A DNA stretch of 48,340 bases from positions 1-48,340 of IMG/VR virus record IMGVR_UViG_3300050016_000130; one strand, given 5' to 3'. The DNA comes from a virus. Below the pieces are notes generated by a model, which was not told the DNA's origin, ran no database searches, and was given only the letters and a program-made list of their open reading frames with translations. How positions within the stretch are numbered: the first letter of the stretch is position 1; each line of letters starts with the position of its first letter. Shown here piece by piece: positions 37,956 to 46,271 of the stretch. A program made the position numbers and the translations under genes.

Positions 37956-39266
37956 TCAGGCCGTCAGCAACTGCGGCGGCCGCGCCCCTTCGAGCGATCC
38001 TTCCCCGTAAAGCAGGTATTCGCCCATCACCTCGGCTAGCTTCAAACAATCCGGGCCATCGTCCCGGTACTCTTTCGGCTGCGGCTTCGGTCTGAAGTCC
38101 CGCAATTGCTGGACGAGCAAGCGGCCGCCCGGCGTGTTGCGAATGCGTACCCGTCGCTGAGCGAAGTAACTGCCCAGCGTGCGGATGCGTTGCTCCTTGT
38201 TCTCGGTCGAGTCCCGGGTGTAAATCGGGATGCCCATCGTTTGACGTTGCACGCAGAAGTTAAAGAACGCCTCCGCAACAAGCTGCTGGAATCCATTCGT
38301 CTCGATCAGGACTGCGGCGGGCCGCCACTTCAGCATCAGGTTGTAGCCGTCCTCCACGATGGAATGTGAGCTGTCGCGTGACGGGTTCGTGTGCCGGGTG
38401 TTGCTCATGTCGCAATCGACCCAGAGCATTTCGGGCGTGACCGTGGCGTCGATGCCCATCATGATCCACGCCGAGTAGTCGCCGCTGCGGTCGGCCTTCC
38501 CCTTCGAAGGGTCCAGCGCCATAACCCGCGTGAACGTCCCCACGTCGGACGGCCAATCATCGAACATGATGTTGTCGAACCACTCAGACGGAAATTCCGC
38601 TCCCTCGATCGACGTGAACTGCGCAAGGTATTCCTGCCCGAAAAATGCGGGCGAGTCGCGCCGGGCCGCGTCCAGTTCGCTCTGCGGGACAAGGGGATTT
38701 TGCGACGTGGGAAGCTGCCAGCGTTTCCAGTCTGGTTCGCTGCCGGCGTGCTCGAAAAGTTTGTGCGCCCAGTTGAAGCCGTCGGGTGTGCCGATGAACA
38801 TGGCCCAGCCGCCGCGATCGCTGAGCGTCGGGCGCAAGGATTCGTGCCAGGCGTCGGGGTGAACGTCGGCGAACTCATCAACCACAAGGCCATCTAAGCC
38901 GACGCTGACGAGTGAGCCGGGGTCGTGGGCTGATTTGACCGTGAGAGAGCCACCGTTGCCGAGTTCGATTCGGCGTTCCGTTTCTAACTTGTCTGACCAT
39001 ACGGGCCTAAAGAGCTGACAGGCGTCTCGCCAGATTTGCGTTGCGATTGGATAGTCAGGAGCAACCCACCAAATTGTTCCGCCATGCACTACGCCGGGGC
39101 GTCCACCATGCCCCAGCGCAACGGCGATCAAGCCGAGAGCCGTCTTGCCCCAGCGCCGCCCGCACACGGCAACCTTGAATCGAGACGGGTCATTCAAGAC
39201 GGGCAGTTGGTGCGCCATCGCGTTCGGCACTTCCAACGGTAGCTGCTTTGCGGAAGAAGTTATCAA
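37956..39266 (-). CDS. terL: Terminase large subunit
   Basis: 436 residues from TTG 39266; ATG 39218 is the alternative, but the L-P-L-E-V-P-N-A-M-A-H-Q segment before it resembles the conserved start of these proteins. ATPase Walker A C-G-R-R-W-G-K-T (35-42), Walker B L-V-V-D-E (Asp130, Glu131). The nuclease domain has A-L-D-P-S-K-G-K (Asp252), V-L-I-E-T-N-G-F and a late D-D-G-P-D-C-L-K-L-A. Motor and nuclease for DNA packaging. Overlaps terS by 77 bases. Confidence 0.93.
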   Translation of the reverse strand: MITSSAKQLPLEVPNAMAHQLPVLNDPSRFKVAVCGRRWGKTALGLIAVALGHGGRPGVVHGGTIWWVAPDYPIATQIWRDACQLFRPVWSDKLETERRIELGNGGSLTVKSAHDPGSLVSVGLDGLVVDEFADVHPDAWHESLRPTLSDRGGWAMFIGTPDGFNWAHKLFEHAGSEPDWKRWQLPTSQNPLVPQSELDAARRDSPAFFGQEYLAQFTSIEGAEFPSEWFDNIMFDDWPSDVGTFTRVMALDPSKGKADRSGDYSAWIMMGIDATVTPEMLWVDCDMSNTRHTNPSRDSSHSIVEDGYNLMLKWRPAAVLIETNGFQQLVAEAFFNFCVQRQTMGIPIYTRDSTENKEQRIRTLGSYFAQRRVRIRNTPGGRLLVQQLRDFRPKPQPKEYRDDGPDCLKLAEVMGEYLLYGEGSLEGARPPQLLTA

Positions 39267-39783
39267 CGCCGATCACCTTGATCTCGACTTTGCCGCTGTG
39301 TCTCACCTCGTCAACCAAAAGTCGGAAGTGACGCGCGAGCTTATCGAGTGCCGAGATTTTGTCCCACAATTTGAACTCACTCACTTCGACCGTGCGGGCA
39401 TTGTCCCCGGCACCTTCGACATAGCGACGGACTTTCACCGACGAGAGCGTGCGGCGGGCCGACTCCGAAATTGTTGACGCTTCACGCATCGTGGCATCTG
39501 AGCCGGTGAAATCGAGGATGTCCCCGATGTCAGAGAAGCCGAGCAAACGCAATTCGTCGAGCACGTTCGTCGCCGTCAGTTCGGCCTTGTTTACGATCTT
39601 CGTTTGCCCAACCTGGATAGCTTCGGCAACCTTAACATTCCTTAACAGCCGACTTGCGGCCGCTTCTGCCGCATTTCCTTTGCCCGTATAGCCTGCCCGC
39701 TTGTAAGCCGCCGTCGCGTTCAGGTCGATCAGGTATTCCGCGACGAACCGCTTCTGTTTGTCCGTCAGCGGCTTAGCTGCCAT
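39190..39783 (-). CDS. terS: Terminase small subunit
   Basis: 197 residues. L-T-D-K-Q-K-R-F-V-A-E-Y-L, D-L-N-A-T-A-A-Y-K-R-A-G-Y and N-A-A-E-A-A-A-S-R-L-L are the Terminase_2-type HTH pattern. A later D-I-G-D-I-L-D-F and K-L-W-D-K-I-S-A-L-D-K-L-A fit the oligomerisation part. It recognises the packaging start. It overlaps the glycosyltransferase by 11 bases and terL by 77. Confidence 0.9.
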   Translation of the reverse strand: MAAKPLTDKQKRFVAEYLIDLNATAAYKRAGYTGKGNAAEAAASRLLRNVKVAEAIQVGQTKIVNKAELTATNVLDELRLLGFSDIGDILDFTGSDATMREASTISESARRTLSSVKVRRYVEGAGDNARTVEVSEFKLWDKISALDKLARHFRLLVDEVRHSGKVEIKVIGVDNFFRKAATVGSAERDGAPTARLE

Positions 39784-40879
39784 AGCTCAACTCCATCGGC
39801 GTCTGTCCATGCCGCGCAATCCGCATTTGCTTCGCCGCGTGCCCATCGGTCAACGCCTGTTGTGATTCGTAATCCAACCCGATTTCATGGTAGGCCCATG
39901 CGAGGATTTCGTAGGGGCCCTCGTACAGCGGTGCCCAGCCGATTGCCCAATGGCGGGTCATCGCGCGTTGCAAGACGCCGCCACAACCGGAATAAAAGCC
40001 GAGAGCCGCGGCGATCGACGCGAAGTAGATTGCCCGCCTTGGTTCCTTGAGCGTCATGCACGCGAGGGCGCCGATCCAAGGAATGTCAGGTACGCCTTGA
40101 TGGATGCCCATGCCCTTGATAGCGCACTTGATCGCGTCCTCGGGTTCCTGCCGGCATAGGTGACAGTGGGCCGCGTGGAACATGGCGATGGCCGCTTCCT
40201 CCGCGCCGCCCTTCGCTGCAACGCACGAATGAAACGCCTGGATCGCAAGGTAGTTGTGCAGCGGGATTTTCAGGTAGCTCGCAAGGGCTTCATGCGAGTC
40301 GCCAAGATAATACCAGAGCCACGACGAATTTTCTTTCTTCGTCTCGACCGTGAGGATTTCAACGCAGCGCTTCAGTTTGGCAATCAGGGCTTCCCGCGAT
40401 TTGGGCAGCTCGTCAAACGTCGCGGTCGGGTGCGTGACTGCCTTCGCATCGGGGGACGGGATGAACGCCTCGTGCACGGGGAACCGCCAGCGCCCTTTCG
40501 CGGGCAGGCGAAAGGCCCGATTCTTTTCGTAGGTGCCGTTCGACGCGCGGACGTTCACGATGTCGGCGTCCGTGGTTTCGAGGTACTCGCGGGTCAGGCC
40601 GTTGATGCGTTCATCGGTGTCGAGGGTGATTGCCCAATCGAATCGCATTTCATCCGACTCAAGGAGGTGATAGTTGCGGGCCATGCTGAAATCGTTCTTC
40701 CAATCGAATTTGCGGGTGATGAGCTTTTCGCAGGCCACTCTGCGGGCAATCTCGAATGTGCGATCCGTTACGCCTGAATCCACCACAAGGCACGCATCCA
40801 CGAACGGCAGCACGCTGCGGAGAGCGTCCCCGATCTGCTCCTGGGCGTTGTGCGTCTGGGTTGTGCTGATGATTCGCAT
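39773..40879 (-). CDS. Family 2 glycosyltransferase with TPR-like tail
   Basis: 368 residues. GT2 domain (1 to about 170): I-I-S-T-T-Q-T-H-N start, L-V-V-D-S-G-V-T-D-R-T, and metal/nucleotide-sugar motif L-D-T-D-E (87-90). The rest is helical pairs (S-W-L-W-Y-Y-L-G-D-S-H-E-A-L) like tetratricopeptide repeats, an arrangement common in GT2 enzymes of unknown acceptor. No membrane segment. It directly precedes terS, so it may glycosylate a virion protein, phage DNA or a host glycan. Confidence 0.85.
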   Translation of the reverse strand: MRIISTTQTHNAQEQIGDALRSVLPFVDACLVVDSGVTDRTFEIARRVACEKLITRKFDWKNDFSMARNYHLLESDEMRFDWAITLDTDERINGLTREYLETTDADIVNVRASNGTYEKNRAFRLPAKGRWRFPVHEAFIPSPDAKAVTHPTATFDELPKSREALIAKLKRCVEILTVETKKENSSWLWYYLGDSHEALASYLKIPLHNYLAIQAFHSCVAAKGGAEEAAIAMFHAAHCHLCRQEPEDAIKCAIKGMGIHQGVPDIPWIGALACMTLKEPRRAIYFASIAAALGFYSGCGGVLQRAMTRHWAIGWAPLYEGPYEILAWAYHEIGLDYESQQALTDGHAAKQMRIARHGQTPMELSYGS

Positions 40880-40917
40880 GGGGGTAGCCTACCAATTTGG
40901 GGCGGTTGGATGCAACG

Positions 40918-41160
40918 CTAATCCGGTTCAGGCACAAGTGGCGGGACTCCTTTTTTGCCAGCGGCCCATTTTTCATAGCCACGCCTTTTCCGAAGGTTGC
41001 GCCGATGCATGATCGAGCATTTCGCGCAGTAGAAATCGGTGACGGGTTGGCCGCCGCACGGACATAGCCCGTTCTTTTTGTTGCGGAGCTGCCGTTTCCG
41101 CTCTCTGCTAATTGGCAGGTCAGTAAATTCATCCGGCGGATTAGGAATACCAGTCGGCAT
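40918..41160 (-). CDS. Small zinc-finger-like basic protein
   Basis: 80 residues from ATG 41160, with AGGGGA seven bases upstream. R-E-R-K-R-Q-L-R-N-K-K, then C-P-C-G-G and C-A-K-C-S with M-H-R-R-N-L-R-K-R-R. Likely nucleic-acid binding. It belongs to the Cys-pair/Arg-rich group found at 32251 and 41544. Confidence 0.75.
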   Translation of the reverse strand: MPTGIPNPPDEFTDLPISRERKRQLRNKKNGLCPCGGQPVTDFYCAKCSIMHRRNLRKRRGYEKWAAGKKGVPPLVPEPD

Positions 41161-41236
41161 ACGCTTTCCCCTATGCGTTTCCCGCGAAACAAGGTAAATT
41201 CAAGCCGTCACGCACTTCCACGGACGGGGGTCCACG

Positions 41237-41593
41237 ATGACCGATCAGCAACGCGCGGAGAAGATCGCCGCGCTCCTCTCCATGCCGCTGGCTGAACTGG
41301 TTGCCCACGTCACTACTTGCCGCTCGCGTGAGCTGCACCGAATCGACCGGCTCGGCATGGTCTGCCGGTGTGAGCCGTTCAGCGATGTTTACCGGGGCCG
41401 ATCTGCTGCGGATCGTGCGCGGGTCGCGGCTCGCCTTGGGATCATGCCGGGAGGCCATGATCTCGGTTGGGTCTGCGGCAAGCGGTTCGTCCTGTGCTCG
41501 CACTCGGAGCTCGAGGCGTTGCCGGCGGAAGCGGCGGCGGTGCTCATGGCGCGGTTGTGGCCGGAGGAGTATCGAGGCCGCGCTTTCGGATAA
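41237..41593 (+). CDS. Lone plus-strand gene, hypothetical
   Basis: 118 residues, GC-rich third positions, protein-like throughout (K-I-A-A-L-L-S-M-P-L-A-E-L-V-A-H-V, E-L-E-A-L-P-A-E-A-A-A-V-L-M-A-R-L-W-P-E-E-Y). Four cysteines (T-C-R, V-C-R-C, V-C-G) may bind metal. It faces all its neighbours and overlaps the end of 41544-41855 by 50 bases. The minus-strand frame here is an Arg/Pro-rich shadow. Probably an independently controlled accessory gene; no clear promoter found. Confidence 0.65.
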   Translation: MTDQQRAEKIAALLSMPLAELVAHVTTCRSRELHRIDRLGMVCRCEPFSDVYRGRSAADRARVAARLGIMPGGHDLGWVCGKRFVLCSHSELEALPAEAAAVLMARLWPEEYRGRAFG

Positions 41594-41855
41594 GGTACGC
41601 CAACAGGCTTTCACGCACTTCGACGCGCTTGGCTTCGTTCAGCGCCGGCCTGATTCGTCCCGTTCGCACGATTGCCGGCTGACCTGGTTTGCGTGCGCGC
41701 CTCTTGCGGGCCTCGGGCGCGACTCGTTGACGCTGGCGGTGACGAGCGGCGCAACCGATGCACATTGATTTATGCGGAGAATCGCCGCGCGGCTGTCGGC
41801 ACTGCGAGCAGTTGCCGGCTGCCACTTGGGCGCGGCGCTTTTCTTTGGGGGTCAT
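41544..41855 (-). CDS. Small zinc-finger-like basic protein
   Basis: 103 residues from ATG 41855, ATGA overlap with the DUF1643 gene. C-S-Q-C-R-Q-P-R-G and C-I-G-C-A-A-R-H-R-Q-R-Q-R near residues 15-45, then a basic helical C-terminus. Same pattern as two other small proteins in this genome; nucleic-acid binding likely. Confidence 0.75.
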   Translation of the reverse strand: MTPKEKRRAQVAAGNCSQCRQPRGDSPHKSMCIGCAARHRQRQRVAPEARKRRARKPGQPAIVRTGRIRPALNEAKRVEVRESLLAYLIRKRGLDTPPATTAP

Positions 41856-42361
41856 GGAATGCCCCTCCACGGAATTATCAGCGTGCTCGCCTTCAAAAAA
41901 AGCGGGTGCTTTGGCTCGCCGTTTTTGTTCGTGCCGAGACAATACGGCTTCTGCATCAGGCAAATCGCGCTGGCGTTTTGGTACGCTGTGCGAAGCCGTT
42001 TATTCTCGACGCGGTTTCCCCACGACACGACAAGCCGCGTGAGCAACGATACGTTTCGGCACGCTTGAAGATGCTCGCCGTTCAATGGTCCGACTGGATC
42101 GGAATGCGTCAACAATTCCCGCTCGTCGGTTGCTCTGAGGGCAAAGACATTGCGAACGCTGATGCTGCCGAATCCGTCTCGACGTGCGAAGCTGATGCAC
42201 TTTCTGATTGTCGGATCGTCGTCAACGGCGTCCGCCTTCGATGGGTTTTGCATCACGAAACACATTGCCGGCAAGAGGTCATCCCATACGCGCCAGAGGT
42301 GATAGCGGTAAAGGCCGCAATCGCTAATCGTCGCGCCGGACATCGTGAATAGGTCGCTCAT
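41852..42361 (-). CDS. DUF1643 protein
   Basis: 169 residues. F-V-M-Q-N-P-S-K-A-D-A, D-D-P-T-I-R-K-C-I-S-F-A-R, N-V-F-A-L-R-A-T-D, V-V-S-W-G and L-G-T-N-K-N-G-E-P-K-H-P-L-F-L match the DUF1643 family over its full length. The family occurs in bacteria and phages without a settled biochemical role. ATGA overlaps on both sides place it in the accessory operon. Confidence 0.88.
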   Translation of the reverse strand: MSDLFTMSGATISDCGLYRYHLWRVWDDLLPAMCFVMQNPSKADAVDDDPTIRKCISFARRDGFGSISVRNVFALRATDERELLTHSDPVGPLNGEHLQACRNVSLLTRLVVSWGNRVENKRLRTAYQNASAICLMQKPYCLGTNKNGEPKHPLFLKASTLIIPWRGIP

Positions 42362-42606
42362 GTTGTCGTTCTCCCGCTGGTGACAAATTCGGGAAGGTCC
42401 GGCATCTCGTCGAATACCTTGCAGAAAATCACGTAGAGGTTAATCGGGTCAATGCCAAGGTCGTCATCGAGCAACGCAAGGATGTCGCCCGGATCGACGA
42501 GTTTGTTTTCTTCCGCGCTGAACCATTCCCGAAAGGCCGCGTAGTCGCACCACGGGCCCTCCTTCGGTTCCAATTCGATGCTGCGTGCGTGCCAAGGTCG
42601 GTTCAT
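42358..42606 (-). CDS. Small acidic hypothetical protein
   Basis: 82 residues, ATGA overlaps on both sides. W-C-D-Y-A-A-F-R-E-W-F-S-A-E-E-N-K-L then D-I-L-A-L-L-D-D-D-L-G-I-D-P. Acidic, helical; not recognised. Confidence 0.7.
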   Translation of the reverse strand: MNRPWHARSIELEPKEGPWCDYAAFREWFSAEENKLVDPGDILALLDDDLGIDPINLYVIFCKVFDEMPDLPEFVTSGRTTT

Positions 42607-43361
42607 GTCCTGCCTCCATTCGGATCGTCGTCACGCTCGGCTTGTGTCAAGAGCCGTGATTCGAGGATGGGCTTGCCGTCCGCGTCTTCCCGTTCGAGGT
42701 TGAGCGTCACTTTCACCTTGTGCCCGTTCGCCATGAAGTAGGCGTACCCGCGTCCGTGGAAGCTGCGGGCGCGGAGGATGGCGAGCAAATGGCCGACACG
42801 CATTTCGGCGCTGAGTTCGATCCGGTCGAGGCAATCCACGTCGGCCTTAGTGTGATAGTTGCTTTCGCCACGCTGCGGGAACGGCACAAGTTCCCCGCAA
42901 GCAATCTGCGGCCATACGTCGTTGAACAGGCCGAGAATCTCCCGCTGGCAACGGTCGTGCAAGCTGCCTGCGGTGTCCCACGGTTCGACCGGCACTTCCC
43001 GCCGTGCCCATATCGGCCCGGCGTCCACTTCGGCGGTCATTTCGTGCAGCGTCACTCCGCACGGCGAACCGTTGATGATGCTCCAAACGTGCGGATACCA
43101 GCCGCGATTGAACGGCAAGAGCGACGGGTGGAAGTTGACGCTGTGCGGCGCCTTGGCGAGCACTTCGGGCGGGAGGATGTGCGGCCAGTAGACGCTGATG
43201 ATGAAGTCGGCGTCGTCGGGGATTTTGCCCGTGGTCAGCAATCCGCTGAGTGGCCCACAACGCACGTCTCGATAGATGATCTCGTCGCCGTTCGCGGCAA
43301 GCAGGTCGATGACACTAAGGGCGATGTTGCCCGTTCCGAACAGGATGATTTTCTTGCTCAT
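42603..43361 (-). CDS. Formyltransferase, Fmt/GART superfamily
   Basis: 252 residues from ATG 43361, in ATGA overlap. N-terminal I-I-L-F-G-T-G-N-I-A. Catalytic triad visible as N-F-H-P-S-L-L-P (Asn76, His78) and V-D-A-G-P-I (Asp113), with R-G-W-Y-P-H-V-W-S-I-I between. Transfers a formyl group from 10-formyl-tetrahydrofolate to an amine. The C-terminal part is short and unlike Fmt's tRNA-binding domain, so an amino-sugar, nucleotide or base substrate is more likely than Met-tRNA. A glycosyltransferase and a DNA methyltransferase lie nearby. Confidence 0.82.
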   Translation of the reverse strand: MSKKIILFGTGNIALSVIDLLAANGDEIIYRDVRCGPLSGLLTTGKIPDDADFIISVYWPHILPPEVLAKAPHSVNFHPSLLPFNRGWYPHVWSIINGSPCGVTLHEMTAEVDAGPIWARREVPVEPWDTAGSLHDRCQREILGLFNDVWPQIACGELVPFPQRGESNYHTKADVDCLDRIELSAEMRVGHLLAILRARSFHGRGYAYFMANGHKVKVTLNLEREDADGKPILESRLLTQAERDDDPNGGRT

Positions 43362-43561
43362 GGGTTGGTTCCTTTCCGTGCCGCGTCTTTCACCCTGATT
43401 GCGTCCGCCGCGTTCGTCCATGCTGCCGGGTCGCTCTCGCAGGATTCGGAGAGGGCAATTTGACAGTCGTTCACAAAGTGATAGACCTTGAATTTCCCCG
43501 TGTCACTGTTGAACCAAACGCGAGTGTTTGGGTGGCGGGCGAGGACGAAGAGTTTATCCAC
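43358..43561 (-). CDS. Small hypothetical protein
   Basis: 67 residues. V-L-A-R-H-P-N-T-R-V-W-F-N-S-D-T-G-K-F-K-V-Y-H strands, then an acidic Cys-containing helix. ATGA overlap to the formyltransferase. Not recognised. Confidence 0.65.
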   Translation of the reverse strand: MDKLFVLARHPNTRVWFNSDTGKFKVYHFVNDCQIALSESCESDPAAWTNAADAIRVKDAARKGTNP

Positions 43562-43572
43562 GGTTAATCTCC

Positions 43573-43773
43573 CTATTCGGTTTCTTGAGCGAACAAATCC
43601 CCTTGCACGATGACCGTTTCCGCCTCACACTCCATCGGCCCGCGTGCGAGCCATCCGGCTTCGCCGCTGTAGAGCGCCGTCGGGTGAATGCTGAATTGCA
43701 CGTCGCGGCATTCGGGGCATGGGTGCTCGGTCATGTCGCGCGGGCAGCCGCAGGTACCGCAGTAGATGATCAT
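43573..43773 (-). CDS. Small zinc-ribbon protein
   Basis: 66 residues, ATGA overlap with the methyltransferase. C-G-T-C-G-C-P near the start and C-P-E-C-R near residue 20, a compact ribbon with an acidic tail (G-D-L-F-A-Q-E-T-E). Binding partner unknown. Confidence 0.75.
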   Translation of the reverse strand: MIIYCGTCGCPRDMTEHPCPECRDVQFSIHPTALYSGEAGWLARGPMECEAETVIVQGDLFAQETE

Positions 43774-44765
43774 GCGTCGGCCTCGATTGGTTCCGCATTC
43801 TCGCCGACATACAAATCAGCTTGCTCTTGCTCCGGGGTGTCGCTGGCGAGCGTTTGCAGATTGGTCACGGCCTGCGCGTAGTAAGACTTTTTGAGTTCAA
43901 CGCCGATTGCCCTACGGCCCATCTTCACGGCCTGATAGACTTCGCTGCCGACGCCGGCGCACGGGGTCAACACAATCTCGCCGGGATTAGACCACATGAC
44001 AACGGCTCGCTCGATGACATCGAGCTGCAAGGGATGGCAATGCTTTTCGTCCTCGTCGTCTTTGGCCGAACGGTGAGGAAGCACGTTGTCGATCCGAATG
44101 TCCATCCAGACGGATGAAGCGTATTGCCGCCAAATCCATTGAGAGAAGCCGTTTTTCTTTTGGTCCCCTTCGTAGCCGCGCAGATGGATGATCGAGTTCG
44201 GAATCTTCCAATCCCCGGCGTAGCGCAGCAATCCCTTGTCGTGGATGACAGGTATTTTGTTCTCACCCTTCTTGCGGAACATCAAGAGATAGTCGGCGTT
44301 GGCGATGCTGTTCCGCGTCGAATCCTCGCAGAGCGTTTTGTGGTGAAGCGATTTCATCATGGTACGGTTGCGAACCAATAGCGGCTCTTTCCAGATGACG
44401 CGCCGGCCTCCGTAAACGAATCCACGCTTCTCATGCTCGACGATGATTCGGCCAGGAAGATCGAACATCGCATCGCAGCCAGCGTTCGATAGCGGGATGT
44501 CCATGCAATGCACGGCTGAAATCCTGCCAGGCATCGTCACGCGCGAAAGCTCGTCGATGACGTAGCCGTAGTGCTCAAAAAATTCATCCTTGTCGATGGC
44601 GTTGCTCAGGTCGCGGTCATCGCTGGAATAAGTGTATAGCCCCGCAAAAGGCGGGCTGTATACGGTCAGGTGGATCGACTCGTCAGCCAGGCCGCCGAGA
44701 ACCTCCATGCAATCGCCGCAATAGAGCGCGTACTTTTCGGTGACGGTTTGATCTTCGACGTTCAT
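43770..44765 (-). CDS. DNA methyltransferase (beta-class, N4-cytosine or N6-adenine)
   Basis: 331 residues from ATG 44765 (ATGA with the helicase); a longer frame upstream lies inside the helicase gene. Catalytic motif S-P-P-F at 37-40 comes before the SAM motif P-C-A-G-V-G-S-E near the C-terminus, followed by G-V-E-L-K-K-S-Y-Y: beta order. S-P-P-F/Y is more usual in N4-cytosine enzymes. No cognate endonuclease is seen, so it may protect phage DNA against host restriction or mark it for packaging or replication. Confidence 0.88.
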   Translation of the reverse strand: MNVEDQTVTEKYALYCGDCMEVLGGLADESIHLTVYSPPFAGLYTYSSDDRDLSNAIDKDEFFEHYGYVIDELSRVTMPGRISAVHCMDIPLSNAGCDAMFDLPGRIIVEHEKRGFVYGGRRVIWKEPLLVRNRTMMKSLHHKTLCEDSTRNSIANADYLLMFRKKGENKIPVIHDKGLLRYAGDWKIPNSIIHLRGYEGDQKKNGFSQWIWRQYASSVWMDIRIDNVLPHRSAKDDEDEKHCHPLQLDVIERAVVMWSNPGEIVLTPCAGVGSEVYQAVKMGRRAIGVELKKSYYAQAVTNLQTLASDTPEQEQADLYVGENAEPIEADA

Positions 44766-46267
44766 CTTAGCCACGATGGAATCTCCATTTTTTCGGTCTT
44801 GTTTTCGGTCACGACGCGCATTGAATTGTTCATCTGCTGGACAAGCATGGCGAACATCGTCTCGCACTTCGCGGCCTTCCGCCGCATGTTGCCGAGTACT
44901 CTAACTTCCCCCTCCGTCGCAACCATGTCCAGCTTGACGCGATTCTTTTGGCCGAACCGCCAGCAACGCCGTTTCGCTTGGTAGTATTGCTCGAAGCTGT
45001 GCGTAGGGAACATTACCATGTCGGCGCAATGCTGCCAGTTCAGCCCCCATGCACCGATCTTTTTCTTGATGACGATGACGCGCAGCTCGCCGCTCGAAAA
45101 CGCTTCGTACAATTCGATCTTGCGCTCGTCCGGTGTCCGACCGCTGACCTGTTCGGCGTCGGCGATGAGGCTTTCGCAGCGGTTGGCCTCGTCGTTCATG
45201 TCGCACCAAACAACCGCAGGCCGTTTGTGATCGACAAGACCCTCGACAAATTCGCAGCGCTCTGTGATCGTTCGCCGTCGCTCGGCTCTCTCTTCGGACA
45301 TGCCGAACGCTGGCATATTGAACAGCATTCCCGGCGAGGTCGATTTCGGCTCGATGACGTGATCTTGCTCGATCAATTCTGGCAACACGAAGCCGTCATC
45401 CTTGAATCCAAGATCAGACGGCATCCGGCACGCTCTTGACCATGACGCAACCCAGCGCCAAAAGTGCGTCACGGCATGGTGTTTCAATCGCCATTGGCCG
45501 ATTGTCTGCGCGATCCGAAAGGCGAGCTTTTTGTAATAGCTCGGATCGCGTTCGACGATCTGCTCGGCTCGATCTTGCAGCTTCAATTCTCGCTTCTGGC
45601 CCTTGTCGTCAAGCTGCTGGAAAAACCTCTTGAGCATGTCGCTGTAAGAAAGTTCGCCGATGGCCTGGGATGACGTGCCGAGTTCGATGTAGTCATTCGG
45701 CGCGGCGGACGCTGTGCAGAGAAGCCGGTACTTGATCTTCGTCAGGAACCGCGTTATTTGCTTTTGCCGTTTGCCGGTGAACGATTTCAGGATGGACGAT
45801 TCATCGCAGACGACGCCGCCGAATTGCGCTTGATCGAAATAATGAAGCCGCTCGTAATTGGTCACGGTGATATTCGGCTTGATCGTGCCGTCCTTCGATT
45901 GCTCGGCTTCGATCTGGAATTTCTCGGCCTCACGAACCGTCTGCGAGGTCACGGCAAGCGGAGTCAGAATCAGGACCGGCTTGCCCGTGTGCCGCCGCAC
46001 ATTCTCGGCCCACACAAGCTGCATCGGCGTCTTGCCGAGTCCGCAGTCGGCGAAGATCGCGGCGCGGCCTTTTCGCACGGACCAATCGACAAGCGATTTC
46101 TGAAAGTCGAAAAGGAAATCCGGCATCCAGACGGGTTCGAAGCCAGACATGCCGCCAAACTGCGACTTGCGAGCAAGAAACGCCGCGTAATCCATCGCAA
46201 CCGTCGCAGGCGCAACCGCCTCTTTTTTCTTTCGCCGCTTCACCGTTTTCTTGTGGGATTCTTTCAT
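44762..46267 (-). CDS. SNF2-family helicase/translocase
   Basis: 501 residues from ATG 46267, with GGGGAG seven bases upstream. Motif I C-G-L-G-K-T (75-80), Ia L-T-P-L-A-V-T, motif II D-E-S-S (155-158) and motif VI Q-A-K-R-R-C-W-R-F-G-Q give a complete compact two-lobe SNF2 ATPase. These move along double-stranded DNA without unwinding. Phages often encode one beside a methyltransferase, as here (ATGA coupling). Likely roles are recombination, replication restart or removal of bound proteins. Confidence 0.88.
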   Translation of the reverse strand: MKESHKKTVKRRKKKEAVAPATVAMDYAAFLARKSQFGGMSGFEPVWMPDFLFDFQKSLVDWSVRKGRAAIFADCGLGKTPMQLVWAENVRRHTGKPVLILTPLAVTSQTVREAEKFQIEAEQSKDGTIKPNITVTNYERLHYFDQAQFGGVVCDESSILKSFTGKRQKQITRFLTKIKYRLLCTASAAPNDYIELGTSSQAIGELSYSDMLKRFFQQLDDKGQKRELKLQDRAEQIVERDPSYYKKLAFRIAQTIGQWRLKHHAVTHFWRWVASWSRACRMPSDLGFKDDGFVLPELIEQDHVIEPKSTSPGMLFNMPAFGMSEERAERRRTITERCEFVEGLVDHKRPAVVWCDMNDEANRCESLIADAEQVSGRTPDERKIELYEAFSSGELRVIVIKKKIGAWGLNWQHCADMVMFPTHSFEQYYQAKRRCWRFGQKNRVKLDMVATEGEVRVLGNMRRKAAKCETMFAMLVQQMNNSMRVVTENKTEKMEIPSWLR

Positions 46268-46271
46268 GGAT

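Noticed and set aside
41171-41614. Minus-strand 147-codon frame opposite the lone plus-strand gene
   Set aside because: Arg/Pro/Ser-rich antisense shadow; the plus frame has better codon use and a more natural protein sequence.
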